Assembly (NCBI GenBank): GCA_026705105.1
Contig: JAPPBK010000351.1
Coordinates: 1-5,629, forward strand
Length of the DNA: 5,629 nt
Reading direction: 5' to 3'
DNA from: Chloroflexota bacterium
GTDB lineage: Bacteria; Chloroflexota; Dehalococcoidia; Bin125
Shown here: positions 1 through 5,629 of the stretch, piece after piece
Position numbering within the stretch: the stretch's first letter is position 1
How the letters are laid out: each line of letters starts with the position of its first letter
Notes under the pieces: model-generated
The model's database searches: none
The model's input: only the letters and a program-made list of their open reading frames with translations
What the model was told of the DNA's origin: nothing
Made by a program: the position numbers and the translations under genes

Positions 1-73
1 GCGCTGGAGGCGGCGCGCCGCGCGGTACTCGGTCTCCGGGGAACGGAATCGGGTCTGGCGGCCTCTGCGTCAT
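1..73 (-). CDS. N-terminal start of an unidentified downstream gene (partial, runs off left edge)
   Basis: An ATG at 73 on the minus strand opens a frame with no stop up to the window edge (24 codons and one base). It begins MTQRPPDPIPFPGDR and continues through a Pro/Gly/Arg-rich stretch (VPRGAPPPA). A GGAG (83-80) lies 6 bases upstream, and the gap from the zinc-ribbon stop is 35 bases, close to the 38-base gap before that gene, so it looks like the next member of the operon. The Pro-rich N-terminus is not diagnostic and I do not recognise a family. In DNA this GC-rich a 24-codon open frame can occur by chance; the start and ribosome-binding site are the main support. Confidence 0.5.
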   Translation of the reverse strand, partial: MTQRPPDPIPFPGDRVPRGAPPPA

Positions 74-79
74 TCGAGT

Positions 80-83
80 CTCC
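80..83 (-). promoter_or_regulatory. Putative ribosome-binding site of the left-edge gene
   Basis: GGAG on the minus strand, within CCCCGGAGAC, sits 6 bases before the ATG at 73. The same 10 bases recur within the first codons of that gene (41-32), so the match alone is modest evidence. Confidence 0.45.
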
Positions 84-94
84 GGGGTAGTCAG

Positions 95-113
95 GGTGAC
101 CGAGTCGGTTACC
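95..113 (-). other. Imperfect hairpin over the zinc-ribbon stop codon
   Basis: The transcript-sense sequence GGTAACCGACTCGGTCACC folds back on itself with eight pairs and one A-C mismatch around a tight centre (in practice a loop of three bases or more). It covers the last codon and the TAA. No T-run follows on either side, so it is not a standard intrinsic terminator. It could slow decay or weaken read-through, or be chance in GC-rich DNA. Confidence 0.25.
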
Positions 114-309
114 AGTTGGTGTAGCGCTTGCGCTTGGGGAAGTTGGCGGAGCGGTTCTTGGTCGAGTTGTTCTCGAAGATACCGGCAATCACACGCTCGG
201 CCTTGGCCTCGCAGCTCGGACAATCCTGCGGCTCCGAGGCCTGCGACATGGGGCGGATCTTCTCGAAGCTCTCGCTGCACTCTTCGCAGCTATAGGTGTA
301 CACGGGCAC
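109..309 (-). CDS. FmdB-family zinc-ribbon small protein
   Basis: This protein has 66 residues. It begins with the FmdB-type pattern (MPVYTYSCEECSESFEK) and holds two CxxC knuckles, Cys8/Cys11 and Cys30/Cys33, 18 residues apart, which should bind one zinc ion. Residues 45-66 form a polar, basic tail (KNRS, then PKRKRYTNW) outside the zinc ribbon. FmdB-like proteins were first named as putative regulators next to amidase genes, but most have no known function, and none is assigned here. The start is a GTG at 309, chosen because MPxYxYxC is the conserved family N-terminus and because AGGAG (322-318) lies 8 bases upstream. A nearby ATG at 317 is in another frame and does not give the zinc ribbon. 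It lies 38 bases after folP and probably shares its transcript, with its own good ribosome-binding site. Confidence 0.88.
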   Translation of the reverse strand: MPVYTYSCEECSESFEKIRPMSQASEPQDCPSCEAKAERVIAGIFENNSTKNRSANFPKRKRYTNW

Positions 310-317
310 GTCGTCAT

Positions 318-323
318 CTCCTG
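318..323 (-). promoter_or_regulatory. Ribosome-binding site of the zinc-ribbon gene
   Basis: On the minus strand this reads CAGGAG, 8 bases before the GTG at 309. It is the best Shine-Dalgarno match in the window and decides the GTG start over the out-of-frame ATG at 317, which it partly abuts. Confidence 0.7.
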
Positions 324-347
324 AGGCGTTGGGCGGTCGGATCGAGT

Positions 348-1223
348 CTATCGCGCCCGCGCAGAAACAACCGAGCGCCGCAGTTCGCGGGCCGCCCCGG
401 ACACGCTGAGCGCCCAGGCGACCTCTTCCACGTCGTGTACGCGGACCACGTGCGCGCCGAGCCAGGCGGCGAGGACGTTGAACGCGATCGTCGCCTCCAA
501 CATGCCGGGGCGACCCTGGGCGTCGTGCGAACGGAGTTCGCCGTGGCCCAGCAACTCGGCCAGGAATCCCTTGCGCGAGGCGGAAATCAGGACCGGATAG
601 CCGAGCGCGGCAAGATCGGGGAGATCGAGGAGCAGGCGGAGGTTGTCCTCGAGCCCGCGGCCGAACTGGAATCCGGGGTCGATCCAGACCTCTGGCGCAC
701 CCGCTTGCTTGATGTCGTACGCCCGCTGACCGAGGTAGCTGCGCACCTCGGCGGCGACGTTGTCGTAGTCATGGTCGGCTTCGCGATGACGCTGGGGGCG
801 TCCGCGCATGTGCATGATCGCGATCGGCGTGTCCGTCTCGACCGCGACCGCGACGGTATCCGGATCGGCGCCGGTGATGTCGTTGATCAGATGCGCCCCG
901 GCCTCAACCGCCGCGCGGGCGACCGACGCGGTCCAAGTATCGACGGAGACCAGGTGGCCTTCCGCGACCAGTGATTCGACGACCGGCCCGACGCGAGCGA
1001 CTTCTTCATCCGGAGCAATCTCGGCGGCGCCGGTGCGAGTCGATTGGGCGCCGACATCGATGATGCTCGCGCCGGCTTCGCGCAGATCCGCGGCACGACG
1101 CGGCGCGTCGCCGATGGGCACGACGGACTCGGAGACTGGCGAGTCGGTGGCGATATTGAGGATGCCCATGACCAGGCAGCGGTCGCTGGCGTCGAGCTGT
1201 TGGCCGCCAAGTTCGATCAACAT
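348..1223 (-). CDS. folP: Dihydropteroate synthase family protein with divergent substrate loops
   Basis: DHPS joins p-aminobenzoate to hydroxymethyl-dihydropterin diphosphate in folate synthesis. The 291 residues span the whole TIM-barrel fold. Pterin and phosphate-site residues are kept: Asn23 (MGILN), Thr62-Arg63 (STR), Asp95 (SVDT), Asn114 (IND), MHM at 137-139, Asp182 (DPGF), Lys218 (SRK), Arg261 and His263 (RVHD). Both flexible loops differ from the consensus. Loop 1 reads IATDSPVSES where VTPDSFSDGG is usual; loop 2 reads GAQSTRTGA where GGESTRPGA is usual. So E. coli Phe28 corresponds to Pro29, Pro64 to Thr64 and Glu60 to Gln60. DPGFGFGK is also changed to DPGFQFGR. Other reading frames across loop 1 do not restore the consensus, so this is not a simple frameshift. 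The ATG is 9 bases after the lpd stop with only a weak GAG upstream. No other folate gene is seen nearby. It may be a true but sulfonamide-tolerant DHPS, or a FolP2-like paralogue with another role. The family is certain; the activity is not. Confidence 0.88.
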   Translation of the reverse strand: MLIELGGQQLDASDRCLVMGILNIATDSPVSESVVPIGDAPRRAADLREAGASIIDVGAQSTRTGAAEIAPDEEVARVGPVVESLVAEGHLVSVDTWTASVARAAVEAGAHLINDITGADPDTVAVAVETDTPIAIMHMRGRPQRHREADHDYDNVAAEVRSYLGQRAYDIKQAGAPEVWIDPGFQFGRGLEDNLRLLLDLPDLAALGYPVLISASRKGFLAELLGHGELRSHDAQGRPGMLEATIAFNVLAAWLGAHVVRVHDVEEVAWALSVSGAARELRRSVVSARAR

Positions 1224-1232
1224 CGTCGGCTC

Positions 1233-2672
1233 TCAACGACGCCTGGCGATGAAGTGGGGACTGCGGCCAAAGAACAGTTGAGCCGCTTCCATGATCGACT
1301 CATTGAGTGTCGGATGCGCATGAATGGACTCCGCCAGGTCGGAAGCGCGCGCCCCCACTTCGACCGCCAGCACACCCTCTCCAATCAGTTCGCCGGCGCC
1401 GGGTCCGACGATCTGCATGCCGAGCACTCGCTCGGAACCCTCTTCGATCACCAGCCGAGTGAGGCCGTCGTTGCGACCCGAGGCGGAGGCCCGGCCGAGC
1501 GCGGCCCAGGGGAAACTGACCGTGGTCGCCTCGATGTCCATCGCGGCAGCGTCGGGCTGGGTGAGCCCGCACCAGGCAATCTCGGGGTCGGTGAAGATCA
1601 CGGCGGGAACGGCAAGCGGTCGAAACGTCGATGGCTCACCGAGAATCGCCTCAACAGCGACCGAGGCTTCCGCGGTGGCCTTGTGCGCCAGCATCGGCTC
1701 GCCGGCGACGTCTCCGATAGCAAGGATCGACGGCTCGGCGGTGCGGCGCTGCATGTCGGTGACGATGAAGCCGTGATCGTCAACGTGGGCCTTCGTGCGA
1801 TGCAGTCCCAGACCGCCGCTGTTGGGGCGCCGACCGGTGGCGATCAAGACGCGGTCGAATGTCTCAGTCCGCTCGACGCCGGCATCATCGGCTAGTACCT
1901 CCTCGACGCCATGGTCAACTTCCGTGAGCGAGACCACGGTCGTGTTGACCAGGGTGTCGGCGAAGCGGGAGCGCAGGCTGCGCTTGAGCACGCGGACCAG
2001 GTCGTGCTCCACGCCGCTGAGGATGTCGGGCAGCGCTTCGACCACAGTCACGGTCGACCCCAGTTCGGCGTAGACCGTGCCGAGCTCGAGACCGATGTAG
2101 CCGCCGCCGACAACCAGCAACGAGTCAGGCACTTCGGGCAACTCGAGCGCCTGAGCCGCGTCCATGACGCGCTCGGAGTCGAGCTGCAGCGGCCGGGGGA
2201 TGACCGCGGTCGAGCCGGTGGCGATGATCAGGGCGTCGAAGTCGAGCGGGAGCACTTCTCCGTTCGACTCGATGTTGAGCTGGGTGGCGTCGCGGATGCG
2301 GCCGAATCCCTGCTGGTATTGGACGTGGTGCTGTCGGCGCAGGAGTCCGAGTCCGTTGGTCATCTTGCGGACCACGCCGTCCTTCCAGTCGCGGAGCTGG
2401 TCCAGGTCGACTTGCGGCTCGCCGAACTCGATGCCCCACTCGGACGCGTGGCGGGCCTCGCGCATCAGCTTGGCGACATGCAACAACGCCTTGGAAGGAA
2501 TGCAGCCTTCGTAGAGGCAAACGCCTCCGGGCTGGGGGCGCGTATCGATCAACGTGACATCGAGTCCACGCTCAGCGGCATGGAACGCGGCCGGATAGCC
2601 GCCGGGTCCCGCACCAAGCACGGCGAGGCGGGTGGCGCCGGTGCCGTTTGCGTCGCTGGTGACCACTGTCAT
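1233..2672 (-). CDS. lpdA: Dihydrolipoyl dehydrogenase (E3)
   Basis: This flavoprotein of 479 residues, a normal length, reoxidises dihydrolipoamide on E2 and reduces NAD+. In order it shows the FAD-binding Rossmann motif GAGPGG (20-25), the redox-active disulfide Cys52/Cys57 in CLYEGCIPSK, the first ATG motif (151-153), the NAD-binding motif GGGYIG (189-194) followed by an acidic Glu212 that fits NAD rather than NADP, a second ATGRRPN (278-284), the FAD-contacting AIGDV (318-322), and the dimer-interface HAHPTLNE with the catalytic His453-Glu458 pair. There is no N-terminal lipoyl domain, unlike some proteobacterial E3 proteins. The ATG at 2672 overlaps the aceF stop (ATGA). The G-run just before it is too close to be a good ribosome-binding site, so coupling to aceF is likely. 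The N-terminal 14 residues before the FAD fold are Thr/Gly-rich and not conserved. As it lies in the PDH cluster it serves this complex, and it may also serve other lipoyl enzymes of the cell. Confidence 0.97.
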   Translation of the reverse strand: MTVVTSDANGTGATRLAVLGAGPGGYPAAFHAAERGLDVTLIDTRPQPGGVCLYEGCIPSKALLHVAKLMREARHASEWGIEFGEPQVDLDQLRDWKDGVVRKMTNGLGLLRRQHHVQYQQGFGRIRDATQLNIESNGEVLPLDFDALIIATGSTAVIPRPLQLDSERVMDAAQALELPEVPDSLLVVGGGYIGLELGTVYAELGSTVTVVEALPDILSGVEHDLVRVLKRSLRSRFADTLVNTTVVSLTEVDHGVEEVLADDAGVERTETFDRVLIATGRRPNSGGLGLHRTKAHVDDHGFIVTDMQRRTAEPSILAIGDVAGEPMLAHKATAEASVAVEAILGEPSTFRPLAVPAVIFTDPEIAWCGLTQPDAAAMDIEATTVSFPWAALGRASASGRNDGLTRLVIEEGSERVLGMQIVGPGAGELIGEGVLAVEVGARASDLAESIHAHPTLNESIMEAAQLFFGRSPHFIARRR

Positions 2673-4084
2673 CCCCCCAGCGCCAAGACGAGCGGCTGGC
2701 GGATCACGTCGGCGATCCAGGTCATGAATCGGGCGCCGTCTGCGCCGTCGATCACGCGATGATCGAAGGTGAAGGACAGCGGCAGGATACTGCGGGGTTC
2801 CCAGTCGTTGCGCGGCTCGGACCAGACCGGGCGCGGCTCGGCGCGGCCGATCCCGAGAATGGCGGTGTTGGGGTGATGGATGATTGGGGTGAAGTGTCCG
2901 GTTCCCAGCCCGCCGAGGTTGGTCACGGTGAAGCTGCTGCCACGAAAGTCTTGTAACCCGAGGTCGCCGGAGCGCGCCCGCTCGGAGATGTCGGTGAGCT
3001 CCACTGAGATCTCGATGATGTTCTTTTCATCGACATCGCGGATCACAGGCACGACCAGGCCCCGCGGCGTATCGACCGCGACGCCGATGTGCACATAGCT
3101 CTTGAGTATGAGTTCGTCGTTCTCCGCGTCGATCGAGCTGTTGACGTGGGGGTGCTCCTTGAGTGCCGCCGCAGTGATCTTGAGCAGAATGGCAGTAATC
3201 GTCAAGCGCCCGCCGGCCTCCTCCGCGTGCTCGCGGTAGTCGCGGCGAACCTGTTCGAGTTCGGTGACATCGGCGGTGTGGAACAGGGTGACGTGCGGTA
3301 CTTCGTGCCAGGAGGTCGCCATGTTCCGCTTAATCGTGCGGCGCAGACGGCTCATGGGAACCCGCTCGACTGTGCCGAACTCGGAAAAGTCCGGCAGCGG
3401 TCCCGGAACAGGCGCGTTGTGAGTGCCGGCAGGGATGGCGTCGGGGACTTCTCGTGAGTGCCGCTTGACGTCTTCGAGGTCGATTCGGCCGCCGGGTCCC
3501 GCTCCCTGGACAGCCCGAATGTCCACGCCGATCTCGCGGGCGAAGCGTCGCACGGAAGGCGACGCGAAGACCGGCCGCGTCTCAAGGTCGCCCTCGACCA
3601 GCGGCGCCGGGGCCGCGGTCGGCGCTGGCGGGATCGCTGCGGGCGAAGGGCTCTCCAACGGCTCGGTTCCACTGCCCGCCTGCTCGGAACCGTTCTCCGA
3701 TGGTGCGGCGGCAATCTCGACGGATGGAGCGGTCGGCGACGGCTCCGCTGCTTCAGCCTGCGCCGACGCGTCGCTCGGTGTCGACGTCGGAGCAACGGCC
3801 GGAGGCGGGACGCCGGCGCCACCGGGATCGACGCTGATCACAGGATCGCCGGGTCGAATCGTGTCTCCCTGCCTGACGTGTACTTCCTTCACAACTCCGG
3901 CGAGGGATGAGGGCAGGTCGAGTGTCGCCTTCTCGGTTTCAATCTCAGCGATCGGCTGTTCAAGTGCGATGTGATCGCCGACATTCACGTAGACCTGGAG
4001 CACATCCGCCTCTTCGATGTCCTCGCCAAGGTCAGGCAGCAAAATGAGTCCGGGGTCGGAGGCTGTGGTCGTCATATCGGTCAT
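2669..4084 (-). CDS. aceF: Pyruvate dehydrogenase E2, dihydrolipoyllysine acetyltransferase
   Basis: This is the 471-residue core subunit of the pyruvate dehydrogenase complex, which moves the acetyl group from lipoyl-lysine to CoA. Residues 12-86 form one lipoyl domain with the lipoylated lysine at Lys52 (ETEKATLD). Residues 88-168 are a flexible linker rich in Ala, Pro, Ser and Glu. Residues 173-208 form the peripheral-subunit-binding domain (SPSVRRFAREIGVD, then GPGGRI), which docks E1 or E3. The catalytic domain fills about 235-471, with NTAILGIGR and the active-site motif HRVIDGAD near the end (His442 and Asp446, the expected HxxxD). The ATG at 4084 directly follows the aceE stop; a second in-frame ATG lies three codons in (4075). 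Neither has a clear Shine-Dalgarno sequence, so translation is probably coupled to aceE. The stop overlaps the lpd start by 4 bases. A 2-oxoglutarate or branched-chain E2 is unlikely because the partner E1 is AceE. Confidence 0.96.
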   Translation of the reverse strand: MTDMTTTASDPGLILLPDLGEDIEEADVLQVYVNVGDHIALEQPIAEIETEKATLDLPSSLAGVVKEVHVRQGDTIRPGDPVISVDPGGAGVPPPAVAPTSTPSDASAQAEAAEPSPTAPSVEIAAAPSENGSEQAGSGTEPLESPSPAAIPPAPTAAPAPLVEGDLETRPVFASPSVRRFAREIGVDIRAVQGAGPGGRIDLEDVKRHSREVPDAIPAGTHNAPVPGPLPDFSEFGTVERVPMSRLRRTIKRNMATSWHEVPHVTLFHTADVTELEQVRRDYREHAEEAGGRLTITAILLKITAAALKEHPHVNSSIDAENDELILKSYVHIGVAVDTPRGLVVPVIRDVDEKNIIEISVELTDISERARSGDLGLQDFRGSSFTVTNLGGLGTGHFTPIIHHPNTAILGIGRAEPRPVWSEPRNDWEPRSILPLSFTFDHRVIDGADGARFMTWIADVIRQPLVLALGG

Positions 4085-5629
4085 CTAACTCATCATCGGA
4101 TCGGCGCGATTCGGGTCGATTCCGAGTTCGCTGCGCGCCCTGAGCAAGGTGTCGCCGTCAATCTCGTCGCGCCGGTTCAGCGCGCTGAGCGCCGACCAGA
4201 CGATGTGACTGGCATCGACCTCGAAGAAGTCGCGCAGTGCTTCACGGGTGTCCGAGCGTCCGAAACCGTCGGTGCCCAACGCCGTGAGCGGCCCCGGCAA
4301 CCAGCGCGCGACGAGGTCGGGCAGCGAGGCGGTGTAGTCGCTGGCAGCCACGATCGGCGCGTCGCACTGGCCCAGCGACGTTTCCAGCCAAGACCGGCGG
4401 GGCTCCTCGAGAGGGTGAAACCTGTTCCAGCGGTCCGTGTGGAGCGCCTCGCGCCGCAACTCCGTGTATGAGGTCACCGACCAGACGTCGGCGCGGATGT
4501 CAAAGGCCTCGCGGAGCAACTGTTGCGCGGCTCGAACCTCGTTGAGGATTGGGCCGCTGCCCAGCAGCCTCACCTGGGGGGCGTCGTCCGGCGCCAGCGG
4601 ATAGATGCCGCGCAGGATCCCTTCCCGGACGACCTCCGACTCGGGCATTGGCGGTTGAACATACGGTTCGTTCTCGACGGTGATGTAGTAGAAGATGCTC
4701 TCGTCTTCGTCGTGCATGCGTCGAATGCCGTCCTGCACGATGACCGCGATCTCGTAGGCGTAGGCGGGATCGTAGGCGATCAGGTTGGGAATTGTAGAGG
4801 CAAGCAGGTGGCTGTGGCCGTCCTGGTGCTGCAGCCCTTCGCCGTTGAGCGTGGTACGACCGGCCGTTGCGCCGATCAGGAAGCCGCGCGCGCGGGAGTC
4901 GCCGGCGGCGTAGGCCAGATCGCCGAATCGCTGCAACCCGAACATCGAGTAGAAGATGAAGAACGGGATCGTCGGGACCTGGAGCGAGGAGTAGGACATG
5001 CCGCCGGCAATGAACGACGACATGGCGCCGGCCTCGGTGATGCCTTCCTCGAGTATCTGGCCGTCGCGGGACTCTTTGTAGTAGAGCAAGCGATCAGAGT
5101 CGACGGGTTCGTAGAGCTGACCGGCCGATGCGTAAATCCCGAACTCGCGGAACATGCCTTCCATGCCAAAGGTGCGCGACTCGTCGGGCACAATCGGCAC
5201 GATGCGTTCGCCCAGCTCACGGTCTCGCATGAGTCTGCTGAGCATCCTGACGATGCCCATCGTGGTCGACGCCTCCCGGTCGCCGGTGCCTTCGAGGAAC
5301 TCGGAGAAGGTCTCGTCGGGTGGCGCGGTCAGATTGGACCTGGGCGAGCGGCGCTCCGGCACATGTCCGCCGAGCGCCTCCTTGCGCGTGGAGATGTAGG
5401 CGGCCTCGCGGCTGTCGCGCGAGGGCCGATAGAGGGGCGCGCCCACGACTTCGTCGTCCGAGAGCGGAATCGCAAAACGATCGCGGAACTGCATCAGTTC
5501 CTGTTCGTTCAGTTCTTTCTGTTGGTGAGTGATGTTGCGACCCTCGCCGGCCTCACCGAGTCCGTAGCCCTTGATCGTGCGGGCAAGAATCACCGTAGGC
5601 GCACCGCGATGGTCGACGGCGGCGCGATA
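4085..5629 (-). CDS. aceE: Pyruvate dehydrogenase E1 component, homodimeric type (partial, 5' end outside window)
   Basis: This cytoplasmic enzyme decarboxylates pyruvate on thiamine diphosphate and acetylates the lipoyl group of E2. Only the C-terminal 514 codons are present; the frame stays open to the window edge, where it begins YRAAVDHRGAPT before VILARTIKGYG. Counting from the edge, His35 (NITHQ), Asp149-Glu150 (PDESRTF), Glu199 (EGITE) and His268 (LQHQDGHSH) match E. coli AceE His407, Asp521-Glu522, Glu571 and His640 with the same spacings (164 residues from the first His to Glu, 69 from Glu to the second His). By that alignment about 370 N-terminal residues are missing, and the full protein would be near the usual 880-900 residues. 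The C-terminus (DPNRADPMMS) ends like the family, so the 3' end is complete. The stop TAG abuts the aceF start. This is the single-chain E1, not the alpha/beta type. I am very sure of the family; pyruvate as substrate follows from the aceF-lpd context. Confidence 0.97.
   Translation of the reverse strand, partial: YRAAVDHRGAPTVILARTIKGYGLGEAGEGRNITHQQKELNEQELMQFRDRFAIPLSDDEVVGAPLYRPSRDSREAAYISTRKEALGGHVPERRSPRSNLTAPPDETFSEFLEGTGDREASTTMGIVRMLSRLMRDRELGERIVPIVPDESRTFGMEGMFREFGIYASAGQLYEPVDSDRLLYYKESRDGQILEEGITEAGAMSSFIAGGMSYSSLQVPTIPFFIFYSMFGLQRFGDLAYAAGDSRARGFLIGATAGRTTLNGEGLQHQDGHSHLLASTIPNLIAYDPAYAYEIAVIVQDGIRRMHDEDESIFYYITVENEPYVQPPMPESEVVREGILRGIYPLAPDDAPQVRLLGSGPILNEVRAAQQLLREAFDIRADVWSVTSYTELRREALHTDRWNRFHPLEEPRRSWLETSLGQCDAPIVAASDYTASLPDLVARWLPGPLTALGTDGFGRSDTREALRDFFEVDASHIVWSALSALNRRDEIDGDTLLRARSELGIDPNRADPMMS

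Noticed and set aside
32..87. Direct repeat of GTCTCCGGGG (32-41 and 78-87)
   Set aside because: Only two short copies in very GC-rich DNA, one overlapping a ribosome-binding site; no sign of an attachment site or mobile element.
96..974. Long plus-strand open frame of 292 codons opposite folP
   Set aside because: It is antisense to a well-supported gene, has an Arg/Gly-rich composition with no recognisable domain, and starts with no ribosome-binding site. High third-position GC on the minus strand removes stops on the opposite strand.
1044..2762. Two plus-strand open frames of 283 codons each (1044-1895 and 1911-2762) opposite lpd
   Set aside because: Both are shadows of the lpd codons with low-complexity charged translations and no family motif. 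Equal length is coincidence.
3423..3974. Plus-strand Ala/Gly/Ser-rich frame opposite the aceF linker
   Set aside because: The composition mirrors the repetitive Ala/Pro codons of the E2 linker on the other strand.
4085..5593. aceE read as a complete 502-residue gene starting at the GTG at 5593
   Set aside because: The GTG encodes an internal Val in PTVILARTIKGYG. The frame stays open to the edge and the 12 codons before it match AceE.
1..5629. Search for CRISPR arrays, tRNA or rRNA genes, insertion sequences and internal promoters
   Set aside because: No repeat-spacer pattern, transposase or RNA-gene signature was seen. Every gap between genes is under 40 bases, which leaves little room for promoters or riboswitches.

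Overview
The window is a GC-rich (roughly 60-65% by eye) bacterial stretch in which every supported gene lies on the minus strand, so transcription runs from position 5629 towards 1. It holds the 3' part of a pyruvate dehydrogenase operon: aceE (E1, homodimeric type, 5' end outside the window), aceF (E2), lpd (E3), then a dihydropteroate synthase-like gene (folP), a small FmdB-type zinc-ribbon gene, and the first 24 codons of a further gene that runs off the left edge. 

The layout is very compact. aceE stops directly against the aceF start (TAGATG, no spacer), aceF and lpd overlap by 4 bases (ATGA), lpd and folP are 9 bases apart, folP and the zinc-ribbon gene 38, and the zinc-ribbon gene and the last partial gene 35. 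No promoter is visible inside the cluster and no convincing intrinsic terminator, so it reads as one polycistronic unit whose promoter lies beyond 5629 and whose end lies before 1.

The three Pdh proteins together make acetyl-CoA: E1 decarboxylates pyruvate on thiamine diphosphate, E2 carries the acetyl group on a lipoyl-lysine and passes it to CoA, and E3 reoxidises the lipoyl group with FAD and NAD+. All key residues that can be checked are present. The E1 is the large single-chain type and keeps the exact residue spacing of the E. coli enzyme; the E2 has one lipoyl domain and a long Ala/Pro linker; the E3 has no lipoyl domain of its own.

The most unusual element is the FolP-like protein. 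Its pterin-binding core is intact, but both flexible loops that form the p-aminobenzoate (sulfonamide) side of the pocket are altered, including the two positions (E. coli Phe28 and Pro64) where sulfonamide-resistance substitutions are known. The host cannot be named from this sequence. Base composition and the aceE-aceF-lpd order with an E3 of the CLYEGCIPSK type fit several GC-rich phyla; Planctomycetota or Chloroflexota are my weak guesses. I do not see a wholly new system here; the window is mostly core metabolism with a divergent folate-family enzyme attached.
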